Below, piece after piece: positions 1 to 7,913 of a stretch of 64,000 nt of DNA. Numbering within the stretch: position 1 is the first letter of the stretch; each line of letters starts with the position of its first letter. The notes under the pieces are model-generated. The model was not told the origin of the DNA. It did no database searches and saw nothing but the letters and a program-made list of their open reading frames with translations. Source of the DNA: Gammaproteobacteria bacterium UBA5078. Its GTDB lineage: Bacteria > Pseudomonadota > Gammaproteobacteria > Pseudomonadales > Pseudohongiellaceae. Position numbers and translations under genes: made by a program. The stretch lies in assembly GCA_002416505.1 (NCBI GenBank), contig DIAM01000021.1:211287-275286 (forward strand), in the 5' to 3' direction.

Positions 1-1344
1 ACGCAGCTCAGGAGTGAAGTCGATCATCGTATCGACACTCAAACCCTGCATATCGTATGGCAGAGGCTTAGTAGGGAATGGCTGAGTCGCAGAGAGCTGC
101 TCCCCTGGCACTACCGACTGAGGTACTGGACGCTCTTCGATTGGCCACAGTGGCTCACCCGTTTCGCGGTTAAATGCGAATAGCAGGGTCTGCTTTGTGG
201 GCTGTGCAACCGCCTTGATAGTGCGACCATTTTGCTGCACATCGAGCAACACAGGCGCAGTTGGTATGTCGTAGTTCCACACATCGTGGTGCACTAACTG
301 GAAGTGCCACTTGCGCTCACCGGTCGCAACATCGATCGCGATCAAGCTCGTGCCAAACAGGCCATCACCTGGGCTGAAGCCACCGTAGTAATCGATCGTC
401 GGTGGGTTAGTAGCAACATAGACTAGGCCCAATTCTGGGTCAGCCGATAGTGGCGCCCATGGGGACACGTCGCCCGTGTATTGCCATGCATCATTTTCCC
501 AAGTGTCGTGACCGAACTCGCCTGGACGAGGGATCACGTTGAATTTCCACTTGAAATCGCCCGTTTTCGCGTCGTAGGCAAGTATGTCGCCTGGCACGTT
601 CTCTACACGGGATTGGTTGTAACCCTGCTCAGCAGAGTTGCCGACCACTACTACACCGTTTACGACGATGGGTGGTGAAGAGGAAGTCAGATAGCCAACT
701 TCTTTGTCGATACCATAGTAGGGGTCGAAGGGATGACCAAGGTCAGCCAGCATATCGACGACACCAGTCTGTGCGAAGCCATCGATGGGCACTGGCTTAC
801 CGAAACCAGGCAGTGGAGCACCTGTGTCCGCATCGAGCGCGGTCAGGAAGAAGGCCGGGCTGATGATATAGATCACACCCTTGCCATCGACTTCGGCATA
901 CGCAACGCCCTTACCGTAATCCTTACGCATCGAGTATTCCCAGCGGAAGGTGTTCGGCTCGCGGTAGGACCACAGCGTCTCACCCGTCTCTGGATCCATC
1001 GCGATCACATGGCGACGTGGTCCTGCTACGGTGTAGAGCTTGCCATTGACATAGCTAGGCGTAGAGCGGCCACTTTGAGCATCGAAGCTCGCGCCATTCC
1101 AAACCCAAGCCTCTTGGAGCTCGCCGAAATTTTCTGGGGTGATGTTGCTTGCGGGGGTGTAACGCGTGTGATGAGCGTCGCCACCGAGATGGGTCCACTC
1201 AATAGTATCTTGAGCTAGGGCGGGAGTTGCTGCACCGACTAATAAGCCTAGCGGCAGTGCTCTCGTCAAAGTCGTTCTTAGTGAACGCCAGCGATTGCTC
1301 ACTGACTGCCGGGAAAATCCCGACTCAACAATTTTTCTTCTCAT
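1..1344 (-). CDS. PQQ-dependent dehydrogenase (3' end outside window)
   Basis: Periplasmic quinoprotein dehydrogenase of the eight-bladed propeller family (membrane glucose/quinate dehydrogenase-like catalytic domain), oxidising a sugar or alcohol and passing electrons to quinone or a cytochrome; the substrate cannot be read from sequence. The gene runs leftward and leaves the window after about 448 codons, so the C-terminal part is missing. The start ATG at 1344 follows GAGGAAAAAACA. A signal peptide ends in ALAQD near residue 30, then come the WTHLGGD and [10 protein letters not shown] motifs, repeated propeller tryptophans ([11 protein letters not shown]) and the HHDVWNYD active-site segment. 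It is almost collinear with the next gene upstream (1628..3706), including the signal peptide and flanking DNA, so the two arose by tandem duplication. A terminator lies between them, so this copy probably has its own promoter in 1345..1556. Confidence 0.9.
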   Translation of the reverse strand, partial: MRRKIVESGFSRQSVSNRWRSLRTTLTRALPLGLLVGAATPALAQDTIEWTHLGGDAHHTRYTPASNITPENFGELQEAWVWNGASFDAQSGRSTPSYVNGKLYTVAGPRRHVIAMDPETGETLWSYREPNTFRWEYSMRKDYGKGVAYAEVDGKGVIYIISPAFFLTALDADTGAPLPGFGKPVPIDGFAQTGVVDMLADLGHPFDPYYGIDKEVGYLTSSSPPIVVNGVVVVGNSAEQGYNQSRVENVPGDILAYDAKTGDFKWKFNVIPRPGEFGHDTWENDAWQYTGDVSPWAPLSADPELGLVYVATNPPTIDYYGGFSPGDGLFGTSLIAIDVATGERKWHFQLVHHDVWNYDIPTAPVLLDVQQNGRTIKAVAQPTKQTLLFAFNRETGEPLWPIEERPVPQSVVPGEQLSATQPFPTKPLPYDMQGLSVDTMIDFTPELR

Positions 1345-1556
1345 TGTTTTTTCCTCGTTGAGCAGATACATCACTCAGCTAGACGATTAGTATTATTGTA
1401 TCGCCGCCTGAGATCTGCCGTACTATGCACAGCTAGTCTCCAGGCCCCTTCAGCGCCACAAACTCGAGGCTTGAACGCCGCTGAAATGAGGCGTCGAGCA
1501 TAACGCAGGGCTCTCGCCAAGTCCACAGGCTGAGACGCCCCCATCCAATTTCGCAA

Positions 1557-1591
1557 TAAAAAAACCCGGCCGTTTCGCAACGCCCGGGTTT
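1557..1591 (-). terminator. Rho-independent terminator after the second PQQ dehydrogenase gene
   Basis: On the minus strand an AAACCCGG arm, a CGTT/AACG inner stem with one mismatch, and a CCGGGTTT arm are followed directly by a run of seven T. It sits about 37 bases downstream of the stop codon at 1628, so it should end transcription of that gene and separate it from its tandem paralogue. Confidence 0.8.
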
Positions 1592-1627
1592 CGTGACTCA
1601 TGCCTTTTAGGCAGGCATTCAGCCTAT

Positions 1628-3706
1628 TTAGTGCCCACCCGCCCCACTAGCAACGGGGCCATGCAGGGACATCGCCGTTAGCTTGCTACCGGTCTGCAGA
1701 ACGATGTACTGCTCACCCGCGTGCACATAGCTCATCATGCCGTAGCGACTAGTCGCAGGAACTGTGACTTTGGCCAACTGCTGGCCTGTGGATTTATCCA
1801 CGGCGAACAGGGTTGGCGTGCCATCACCAGTCTCCGAGGCATAGACCAGCATCGACGGCGTCACCATCATCGGCGCCATAGCGCCGGTGCCGGTATTGCC
1901 GATGTCCAGCCCTGCTAGTGCAGGGTTATTCCTGATGCGATCGGGAGTCTCGCCCACCGGAATCATCCACAGATGTTCGCCGGTGTTCAGGTCGATCGCA
2001 GTGATGCGGCTATACGGTGGCTTCCACAGTGGCAGTCCCGTCGGATGACGCGGTGCGCCAGCGCCAGGACCATTGGCGTAACGCGCAGGCGTCACACCCG
2101 TGGTGGTCGTGCCATTGTCCGTCATATAGCGCAGGTCGGCCTCTTCGCCGGGCAATAATTGCACCGCACTACAGGCTGACTGAGACGTGACAAACAAGAT
2201 ACCGGTCTCGGGATCACCCGCGGCCGGGCCGGTAATATTGGAACCACCGCCACCACCCGGACACCAGTAGGCGCCACGCTTGCCGAGATCGTTATCACGG
2301 TGTAGCGGAGGGTTGTACAGCGGGCCAATCTGCCAGTCCGCGAGCGCGGCGATCGCCTGCTGGCGAAGCTCGGGCGTGAAGTCGATCAGGTCGTTGACCG
2401 TCAAACCATTTAGGTCATAGGCCACGGGCTTGGTTGGAAACGGCTGCGTAGGCGATGCATGCTCGCCAGGCACGTGGGACACGGGCACTGGACGCTCTTC
2501 GATCGGCCACAATGGCTCGCCGGTCTCGCGGTTGAAGGCGAATAGCAGGGTCTGCTTAGTAGCTTGCGCCACCGCGGGCACCTTCTGACCATTGTGCATC
2601 ACATCCAGGAGTACGGGCGCCGTCGGCACATCGTAGTTCCAGATATCGTGGTGCACTAACTGGAAGTGCCAGCGACGCTCGCCTGTTTCGACATCGATCG
2701 CGATGAGGCTTGTGCCGAACAGGTTATCACCGGGACTGAAACCACCGTAGTAATCTACCGTGGGGGGGTTCGTGGGAATATAGACTAGCCCCAACTCTGG
2801 GTCAGCCGAGAGCGGCGCCCAAGGCGAAACGTCTCCCGTGTACTGCCAAGCATCGTTCTCCCACGTGTCATGGCCGAATTCGCCCGGACGAGGAATCACG
2901 TTGAATTTCCACTTGAAGGCGCCGGTCTTGGCATCGTAAGCGAGGATATCGCCCGGGATGTTTTCCATGCGCGATTGGTTGTAGCCCTGCTCGGCAGAGT
3001 TACCCACCACCACGACACCGTTCACGACGATGGGTGGAGAGGAAGAGGTGACATAACCCACTTCTTTGGGGATGCCGAAGTAGGGATCGAAGTCGTGTCC
3101 GAGATCGCCCAACATGTCGACCACGCCAGTGCGCGGGAAGCCATCGATTGGTACCGGCTTACCGAAGCCCTCTAGCGGAGCGCCCGTGTCGGCGTCCAGC
3201 GCCGTTAAGAAGAACGCTGGGCTGATGATGTAAATGACGCCCTTGCCGTCGACTTGCGCATAGGCAACGCCCTTACCGTAGTCTTTACGCATGGAGTATT
3301 CCCAGCGAAAGGTGTTGGGCTCGCGATAGGACCAAAGCGTCTCACCGCTCACGGGGTCCATGGCGATAACATGACGGCGTGGGCCAGCCACTGTAAACAA
3401 CTTGCCTTCTACGTAACTAGGCGTAGAGCGGCCACTCTGCGCGTCGAAACTTGCACCATCCCACACCCACGCCTCTTTGAGTTCGCCGATGTTAGAGGGA
3501 GTAATATTATTCGCGGGAGTGTAGCGAGTATGTTCAGGATCGCCACCAAGATGGGTCCACTCGACCTCGTCTTGGGCAAAGGCGGTGCTAGTGACTGACA
3601 CTAGAAGCCCCAGAGGCAATGCCTTGGTCAATACCCGACTAAATGAACGCCAACGACTGCGCGTCGACGGCCGGGAGATTCCCGACACCTCATGCTCTTT
3701 TCTCAT
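1628..3706 (-). CDS. PQQ-dependent dehydrogenase, full length
   Basis: Full-length quinoprotein dehydrogenase of 692 residues, periplasmic, of the membrane glucose/quinate dehydrogenase-like type but without the N-terminal membrane anchor and without a fused cytochrome c domain (no CxxCH seen). The start at 3706 is preferred over an upstream in-frame ATG at 3766 because GAGAGGAAAAAACA precedes it and because it matches the start of its neighbour. A signal peptide ends near AFAQDE. Visible motifs: [22 protein letters not shown], the active-site [27 protein letters not shown], a CPGGGGGSN glycine stretch and the late GTGAMAPMMVTP repeat. It is the older-looking member of a tandem pair with 1..1344. 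PQQ synthesis genes are not in the window. Confidence 0.92.
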   Translation of the reverse strand: MRKEHEVSGISRPSTRSRWRSFSRVLTKALPLGLLVSVTSTAFAQDEVEWTHLGGDPEHTRYTPANNITPSNIGELKEAWVWDGASFDAQSGRSTPSYVEGKLFTVAGPRRHVIAMDPVSGETLWSYREPNTFRWEYSMRKDYGKGVAYAQVDGKGVIYIISPAFFLTALDADTGAPLEGFGKPVPIDGFPRTGVVDMLGDLGHDFDPYFGIPKEVGYVTSSSPPIVVNGVVVVGNSAEQGYNQSRMENIPGDILAYDAKTGAFKWKFNVIPRPGEFGHDTWENDAWQYTGDVSPWAPLSADPELGLVYIPTNPPTVDYYGGFSPGDNLFGTSLIAIDVETGERRWHFQLVHHDIWNYDVPTAPVLLDVMHNGQKVPAVAQATKQTLLFAFNRETGEPLWPIEERPVPVSHVPGEHASPTQPFPTKPVAYDLNGLTVNDLIDFTPELRQQAIAALADWQIGPLYNPPLHRDNDLGKRGAYWCPGGGGGSNITGPAAGDPETGILFVTSQSACSAVQLLPGEEADLRYMTDNGTTTTGVTPARYANGPGAGAPRHPTGLPLWKPPYSRITAIDLNTGEHLWMIPVGETPDRIRNNPALAGLDIGNTGTGAMAPMMVTPSMLVYASETGDGTPTLFAVDKSTGQQLAKVTVPATSRYGMMSYVHAGEQYIVLQTGSKLTAMSLHGPVASGAGGH

Positions 3707-4013
3707 TGTTTTTTCCTCTCTGAGCAAATGAATAAACTGCGAACCAACGATTTGCAAAGCGAACACAAATCGACCATTCGGCCGCCTCGATGTTAAAGCG
3801 AACGGTCAATGGCAATCATTTGGCAGGGCGCCTAAGCGCATAGGAGACGAAAACACAGACAGGGCCAGACAAAGCAAAATAGGACTGAATCTGTATTTAT
3901 TATTTTCGATTCCCGCCGCATCATCCTGTGCGGCTCGAGCCTTTCCCCCAAACAAGACTAGCGCAGTGAATTTAGCAAGTCCAACAAAGATTTGTAGTAG
4001 CTCTAACCCTACT
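3707..4013. other. Intergenic region upstream of PQQ dehydrogenase genes
   Basis: About 307 bases between rlmJ (transcribed leftward from 4859, stop at 4014) and the PQQ gene start at 3706. It should hold the promoter for the PQQ gene. I see no convincing hairpin, repeat, RNA gene or small coding frame. Confidence 0.5.
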
Positions 4014-4859
4014 TTACTCGGCCTCGGTGAGGGTCTCGATTTCGAAAGAGGCCTTGTCGCCTAGCAGGGGCACGACCTCTTCGAGCACCTCCTGCATGAG
4101 GCCAGGGAATTGCCAAGGAGTGTTAATGAGCAAAATACCCGAGCCATGCATGCCAAACTCCTGAGCTTGCTCGGCTACCCGCAGCTCGATGCTCGTCACG
4201 GCGTTTAGTTTCGCACGCTGCAGCGCCCCTTTCAGCCACGGACTGCGGTCTCTTTCCGCGGCGAGGATGGGGTACCAGATCGCCATGATCCCCACCGGCC
4301 AGCGCCGTAACACCTTCTGCGCGGTAGTGACGACACGCTGGTAATCTTCCTTCTGCTCGAAGGACGGGTCGATCAGGGCCAGACCTCTGCGTGGCTCCGG
4401 AGGCGTCAAGGCCAGTAAGCCCTCGAAGGCGTCACGCTGGTGAATGCTTACTCGCTCGTCGCGTCCCAAATAGTACTGCAAAACCCCCAACTCCTCGGGC
4501 TGCAGATCGAGCAGCTGCAGTCGGTCCTGAGGGCGAGCCAGCCATAGCGCAAAGGCTGGCGAACCAGGATAAAAGCGCAGGCGACCGTCCTCATTGAAAG
4601 AGTTCACACAGGCAAGATAGTCCTGTAGCAGTGGATGCTTGAGATCCTGCTGCCATAGGCGGCTAATGCCACTTTCGTGTTCGGCATTGACCAGGGCGTT
4701 GCTGCTAAGCAGGTCATACATGCCGGCGCCGCTATGGGAGTCGAGATAGCTGAACGCCTTGTCTTTGGCACACAGCTTTTTAAGCACCCCAAGTAGGACG
4801 AGATGTTTCAAGACATCGGCGTGATTGCCAGCATGGAAACTGTGACGGTAACTCAGCAT
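4014..4859 (-). CDS. rlmJ: 23S rRNA (adenine-2030-N6)-methyltransferase RlmJ
   Basis: SAM-dependent methyltransferase making m6A2030 in 23S rRNA. The N-terminus MLSYRHSFHAGNHADVLKH is diagnostic, and the 281-residue length equals the usual family length. The start at 4859 has AAAGGGG upstream and is chosen over an ATG at 4883 that would add eight atypical residues. The SAM site is visible as SYLDSHSGAGMYDL. Motif IV reads DPSFE rather than the DPPY/F more typical of N6-adenine methyltransferases; Ser at this position looks like a tolerated variant, not a defect. The upstream neighbour is a sodium:solute symporter on the same strand, 55 bases away. Confidence 0.95.
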   Translation of the reverse strand: MLSYRHSFHAGNHADVLKHLVLLGVLKKLCAKDKAFSYLDSHSGAGMYDLLSSNALVNAEHESGISRLWQQDLKHPLLQDYLACVNSFNEDGRLRFYPGSPAFALWLARPQDRLQLLDLQPEELGVLQYYLGRDERVSIHQRDAFEGLLALTPPEPRRGLALIDPSFEQKEDYQRVVTTAQKVLRRWPVGIMAIWYPILAAERDRSPWLKGALQRAKLNAVTSIELRVAEQAQEFGMHGSGILLINTPWQFPGLMQEVLEEVVPLLGDKASFEIETLTEAE

Positions 4860-4914
4860 AGCGGCCCCTTTAGTGGCTCGCACCTAGGCGCGGTTGAAAA
4901 GAGTTGCGACAGGC

Positions 4915-6357
4915 TCACGCCGGGCCGACTTGCGCGAGACCGTGACGATTAGCAGAATGCGGGTTTGGGGAAATAATGGAGCCCGCCACCATGCCGATGA
5001 AGCTCAGCAATAGGCCGAGCAACTGGGGCTCGAATGGAATATCTGGGAAGAAGACCTCGAGCACCAGCCAACTGCCTAGGCCAAGAGACATGGAGAGGGC
5101 CGCACCCAGATTACTCGCTCTTGACCAGAATAGGCCCGCCGTCAGGGGTACAAATACACCGGCGAGCGTAATCCTATAGGCGTTCTCAACCATGCCATGG
5201 ATACTCTCACTGGACAGAGTGGCATTGGCCACCACCAAGAGCGTGAAGAAGAACACGGTCACTCGGGTAGCCTTCAGGAGTTCTGCGTCACTCATATTGG
5301 GCCGGAAATTCTTCAACACGTTCTCCGTGAACGTCACAGACGGCGCCAGTAGGGTGCTGGAAGCGGTGCTCATAATGACGGATAACAGGGCGCCGAAGAA
5401 CACCGCCTGCAACCAGAAAGGCATGTGCGTTAGCACGAAAGTCGGCAGCACCAACTGGGAGTCTTGCTGCATCAGCAATTCGGTCTGAGTCGGATCGATC
5501 ATACTGGCACTATAGGCGAGATAGAGCGGCACCGCGGCGAACACGAAATAGGCGATACCGCCGAAGGTAGTGGCCCATACCGCCACGCTCTCGCTCTTGG
5601 AGGTGTTCACACGCTGAAACACATCTTGTTGTGGAATGGACCCTAGCGCCATAGTGAACAGCGCCGCCATCCAGCTGAGCATATCTACCAAATCCATGGC
5701 GGGCAGCCATTCAAACTTACCCTCCGCAGCGGCTTTACTCAAAACTGAGGACATTCCTCCCGCCATATCGCTTGCCGTGCTGGTCACGAGAACGAGCCCG
5801 ATCACGATGATGACCATCTGCACGCAGGTGGTCACCGCGACCGACCACATGCCGCCGAACAGTGTATAGGCGAGCACCACTGCCGCGCCGATGAGCATGC
5901 CTTGGGTCATAGAAACGCTGCCTTCGGACAACACATTAAAGACCAAGCCCAGCGCCGTAACCTGTGCCGACACCCAGCCGAGGTAGGACAGGACGATGCA
6001 CGCGGAGAGCACCAACTCGGTATTCTTGTTGTAACGAATATGGAAAAAATCGCCTAAGGTCATGAGCTTTAGACGATACAGAGGCAGTGCAAACACTAGA
6101 CCGAAGAGCACCAGGCAGATCGCCGCACCTAGGGGGTCTGAGATCAAGCCACGAAAACCCTCGTCGAGGAAGGTCGCCGAGATGCCTAATACGGTTTCGG
6201 CACCAAACCAAGTGGCGAAGACCATGGCCATCACCATAGGCATTGGCAGACTGCGCCCCGCGGTAATATAGTCGCTGGCCGAATGCACCTTGCGAGCGGC
6301 AAAAAGACCGATGGCTATCGAAATAACGAGGTAAAAAATGACGATTGCAAGCAGCAT
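4915..6357 (-). CDS. Sodium:solute symporter family protein (SSF)
   Basis: Inner-membrane sodium-coupled symporter of 480 residues with about 13 predicted helices. Family signs: the N-terminal SDYITAGRSLPM loop after the first helix, the WFGAETVLGISATFLDEG segment in the unwound helix region, LGDFFHIRY, and ALGSIPQQDVFQRVNTSKS, the usual SSF signature region. It falls in the proline/pantothenate-like branch, but the solute cannot be assigned. It lies on the same strand as rlmJ with a 55-base gap, so read-through is possible though no functional link is evident. Its promoter should lie in the A/T-rich divergent gap to the right. Confidence 0.88.
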   Translation of the reverse strand: MLLAIVIFYLVISIAIGLFAARKVHSASDYITAGRSLPMPMVMAMVFATWFGAETVLGISATFLDEGFRGLISDPLGAAICLVLFGLVFALPLYRLKLMTLGDFFHIRYNKNTELVLSACIVLSYLGWVSAQVTALGLVFNVLSEGSVSMTQGMLIGAAVVLAYTLFGGMWSVAVTTCVQMVIIVIGLVLVTSTASDMAGGMSSVLSKAAAEGKFEWLPAMDLVDMLSWMAALFTMALGSIPQQDVFQRVNTSKSESVAVWATTFGGIAYFVFAAVPLYLAYSASMIDPTQTELLMQQDSQLVLPTFVLTHMPFWLQAVFFGALLSVIMSTASSTLLAPSVTFTENVLKNFRPNMSDAELLKATRVTVFFFTLLVVANATLSSESIHGMVENAYRITLAGVFVPLTAGLFWSRASNLGAALSMSLGLGSWLVLEVFFPDIPFEPQLLGLLLSFIGMVAGSIISPNPHSANRHGLAQVGPA

Positions 6358-6741
6358 AATGTTTCCCGATAGAACTTAAATTCGCGTAGGCTGACCGGCT
6401 ATCGACCCACGCGGGGTCAGCAGTTTTGCCGCTCCTCGGCATAATATAGAAAAATCCCCCACAAAAAAAAGTTTTTTTTACTCTCGCCGTAACGCTTCCA
6501 ACCCACTGTTTCGATTGTTAAATCTCTCACTTTCTCGCCAATATACCCCAAGCTATTCTTGGTTTTTGACAACAATCTGTCAGCAACGCCGACTTAGGCC
6601 GGTCAAATTGCAGTGTCGAGGCGCCGTCCGCATAACTTTATTCGCTCCTTGCGGTGTTCCATATGCCTTTCTGTGCTAGTGTAGCGGCTCTTGACGAGGC
6701 GCTTTTCGTGGCCGCGTTATGAGATCAGAGCTGAGTATTTT
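6358..6741. promoter_or_regulatory. Divergent intergenic region with A8-G-T8 tract and inverted repeat
   Basis: This gap separates the leftward symporter gene from the rightward methyltransferase gene and should carry promoters for both. Two things stand out. At 6463..6479 eight A, one G and eight T form a symmetrical A/T tract, suggestive of a bent or UP-like element. At 6567..6582 TGACA and TGTCA are separated by ACAATC, and the left half overlaps a TTGACA-like -35 box (6566..6571). A short frame starting with ATG at 6719 (10 codons) lies just before the methyltransferase GTG, probably by chance. No RNA gene is evident. Confidence 0.4.
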
Positions 6742-7308
6742 GTGGCCATAAATTTCTACAAGAAAATCAAACGCAACATTAGTGAAGACGGCCTTTTGAT
6801 AGGCAGCTCTGGCTTCTTGGTCAACTCCATGGTTGGCAAGATCGACTTCACTAAGCCCTTGCGCATCCTCGAAATCGGCAGCGGCAAAGGCCCCTTCACG
6901 CGCGAAATAATCCGCCGCATGTCCATCGATTCCACTCTCGATGTCTCCGAGATCAAGAGCGAATATAATCCCTGGATCGAGCGCATGATGCTCGCCAATC
7001 CGCTGAAGAAAGTGCAGCTTTTCAATGGTTGCGTCACTGAACTGTTGACGAGGCCAGAACACTACGACGTGATCGTCTCGTCGCTGCCCCTGAAGAATTT
7101 CTCGCGCATGAATGACCAGAACGCCTTCCTCTATCGCCTCATCGAAGGCTTTAAGTTCGCCCTAAGCGACGGGGGTATCTATCTTCAATATCAATACTTC
7201 AGAAGCAACAAAGGCGATATCGAGGCGGTGTTTGGCAAAGAGATGGACCACATCGATTTCGTGCCCTTGAATATCTTGCCCGCATTCGTCTATAGCATGA
7301 CAAAATGA
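6742..7308 (+). CDS. PmtA-like class I SAM-dependent methyltransferase
   Basis: Class I Rossmann methyltransferase of about 189 residues. Motif I is LEIGSGKGPFTREI and the post-II acidic strand is DVSEIKSEY. The motif IV region VIVSSLPLKNFS strongly resembles bacterial phospholipid N-methyltransferases of the PmtA family and the related rRNA dimethylase-like fold, as does the N-terminal KKIKRNISEDGLLIGSSGFL segment. It may methylate phosphatidylethanolamine, but the substrate is inferred. The GTG start at 6742 is preferred because homology begins there; a TTG at 6691 would add 17 residues. The next gene, a VTT-domain membrane protein, starts 10 bases after the stop, so the pair is probably co-transcribed and concerned with membrane lipids. 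Confidence 0.72.
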   Translation: MAINFYKKIKRNISEDGLLIGSSGFLVNSMVGKIDFTKPLRILEIGSGKGPFTREIIRRMSIDSTLDVSEIKSEYNPWIERMMLANPLKKVQLFNGCVTELLTRPEHYDVIVSSLPLKNFSRMNDQNAFLYRLIEGFKFALSDGGIYLQYQYFRSNKGDIEAVFGKEMDHIDFVPLNILPAFVYSMTK

Positions 7309-7318
7309 TCTTAAGACT

Positions 7319-7909
7319 GTGAGAAAAGACAAATTTGAAACCGTAGGCTCCTTTGGCCTCTACCTCTGGCTGGGCCTGATCGCCACCTGCCTCGGCTTCT
7401 ATACGATGCGGCCCGATCTATTCGAGCCCGCCAATATCCGCAGCTTCTTCTCGGACAACCTCTTCAGCGGCCTAGTGGTTTATTTTGTCATCAGCACTGT
7501 TCGTGGCGTCACGCTAATACCCTCCACGCCCCTAGTGCTAGCAGGCATCTTGGTGTTTCCGCCGCTGCCCTTGTTCCTCGTCAACCAGATGGCGGTGTAC
7601 AGCTCCTCTGCCGTGCTCTATTACATGACCAGATCGATGCGCTTCGACAATTTCTTCTTTACTCACTACCCGGAACAAGTCGAACGGCTAATCACGCTAT
7701 TGCGCAAGCGCGAACTCCCCGTCATCAGCCTATGGGGCTTCGCGCCGTTCATTCCTACCGACATGATTGTGTGCATTTGCAGCGTCCTGCGCATCAGCGT
7801 TTGGAAAACTTTGATGGGAGTGTCCATCGGAGAGGGTATAATCTGCGCTATCTATATTTTCGGCGGCTCGGCAACCCTTGCCGCCCTCATGCAATATTTG
7901 CAGATCTAA
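7319..7909 (+). CDS. TVP38/TMEM64 (VTT domain) inner-membrane protein
   Basis: Polytopic membrane protein of 196 residues with a GTG start. It carries the VTT/DedA-type core: a re-entrant TLIPSTPLVLAGILVFPP segment, then VYSSSAVLYYMTRSM and the second half FAPFIPTDMIVCICSVLRISVWKTL. Relatives are implicated in phospholipid scrambling or carrier-lipid transport, but individual members are mostly uncharacterised. It follows the PmtA-like methyltransferase by 10 bases and precedes rlmKL by 4 bases, so all three may share a transcript. The usual family start motif TPLTLAAG is replaced by TPLVLAGI. Confidence 0.8.
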   Translation: MRKDKFETVGSFGLYLWLGLIATCLGFYTMRPDLFEPANIRSFFSDNLFSGLVVYFVISTVRGVTLIPSTPLVLAGILVFPPLPLFLVNQMAVYSSSAVLYYMTRSMRFDNFFFTHYPEQVERLITLLRKRELPVISLWGFAPFIPTDMIVCICSVLRISVWKTLMGVSIGEGIICAIYIFGGSATLAALMQYLQI

Positions 7910-7913
7910 CTCC

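Noticed and set aside
1371..1601. 76-codon minus-strand frame between the PQQ genes
   Set aside because: It begins inside the terminator hairpin of the upstream gene, has no ribosome site and no recognisable protein features.
6676..7062. 128-codon minus-strand frame
   Set aside because: Antisense to the PmtA-like methyltransferase, whose SAM motif is plainly visible.
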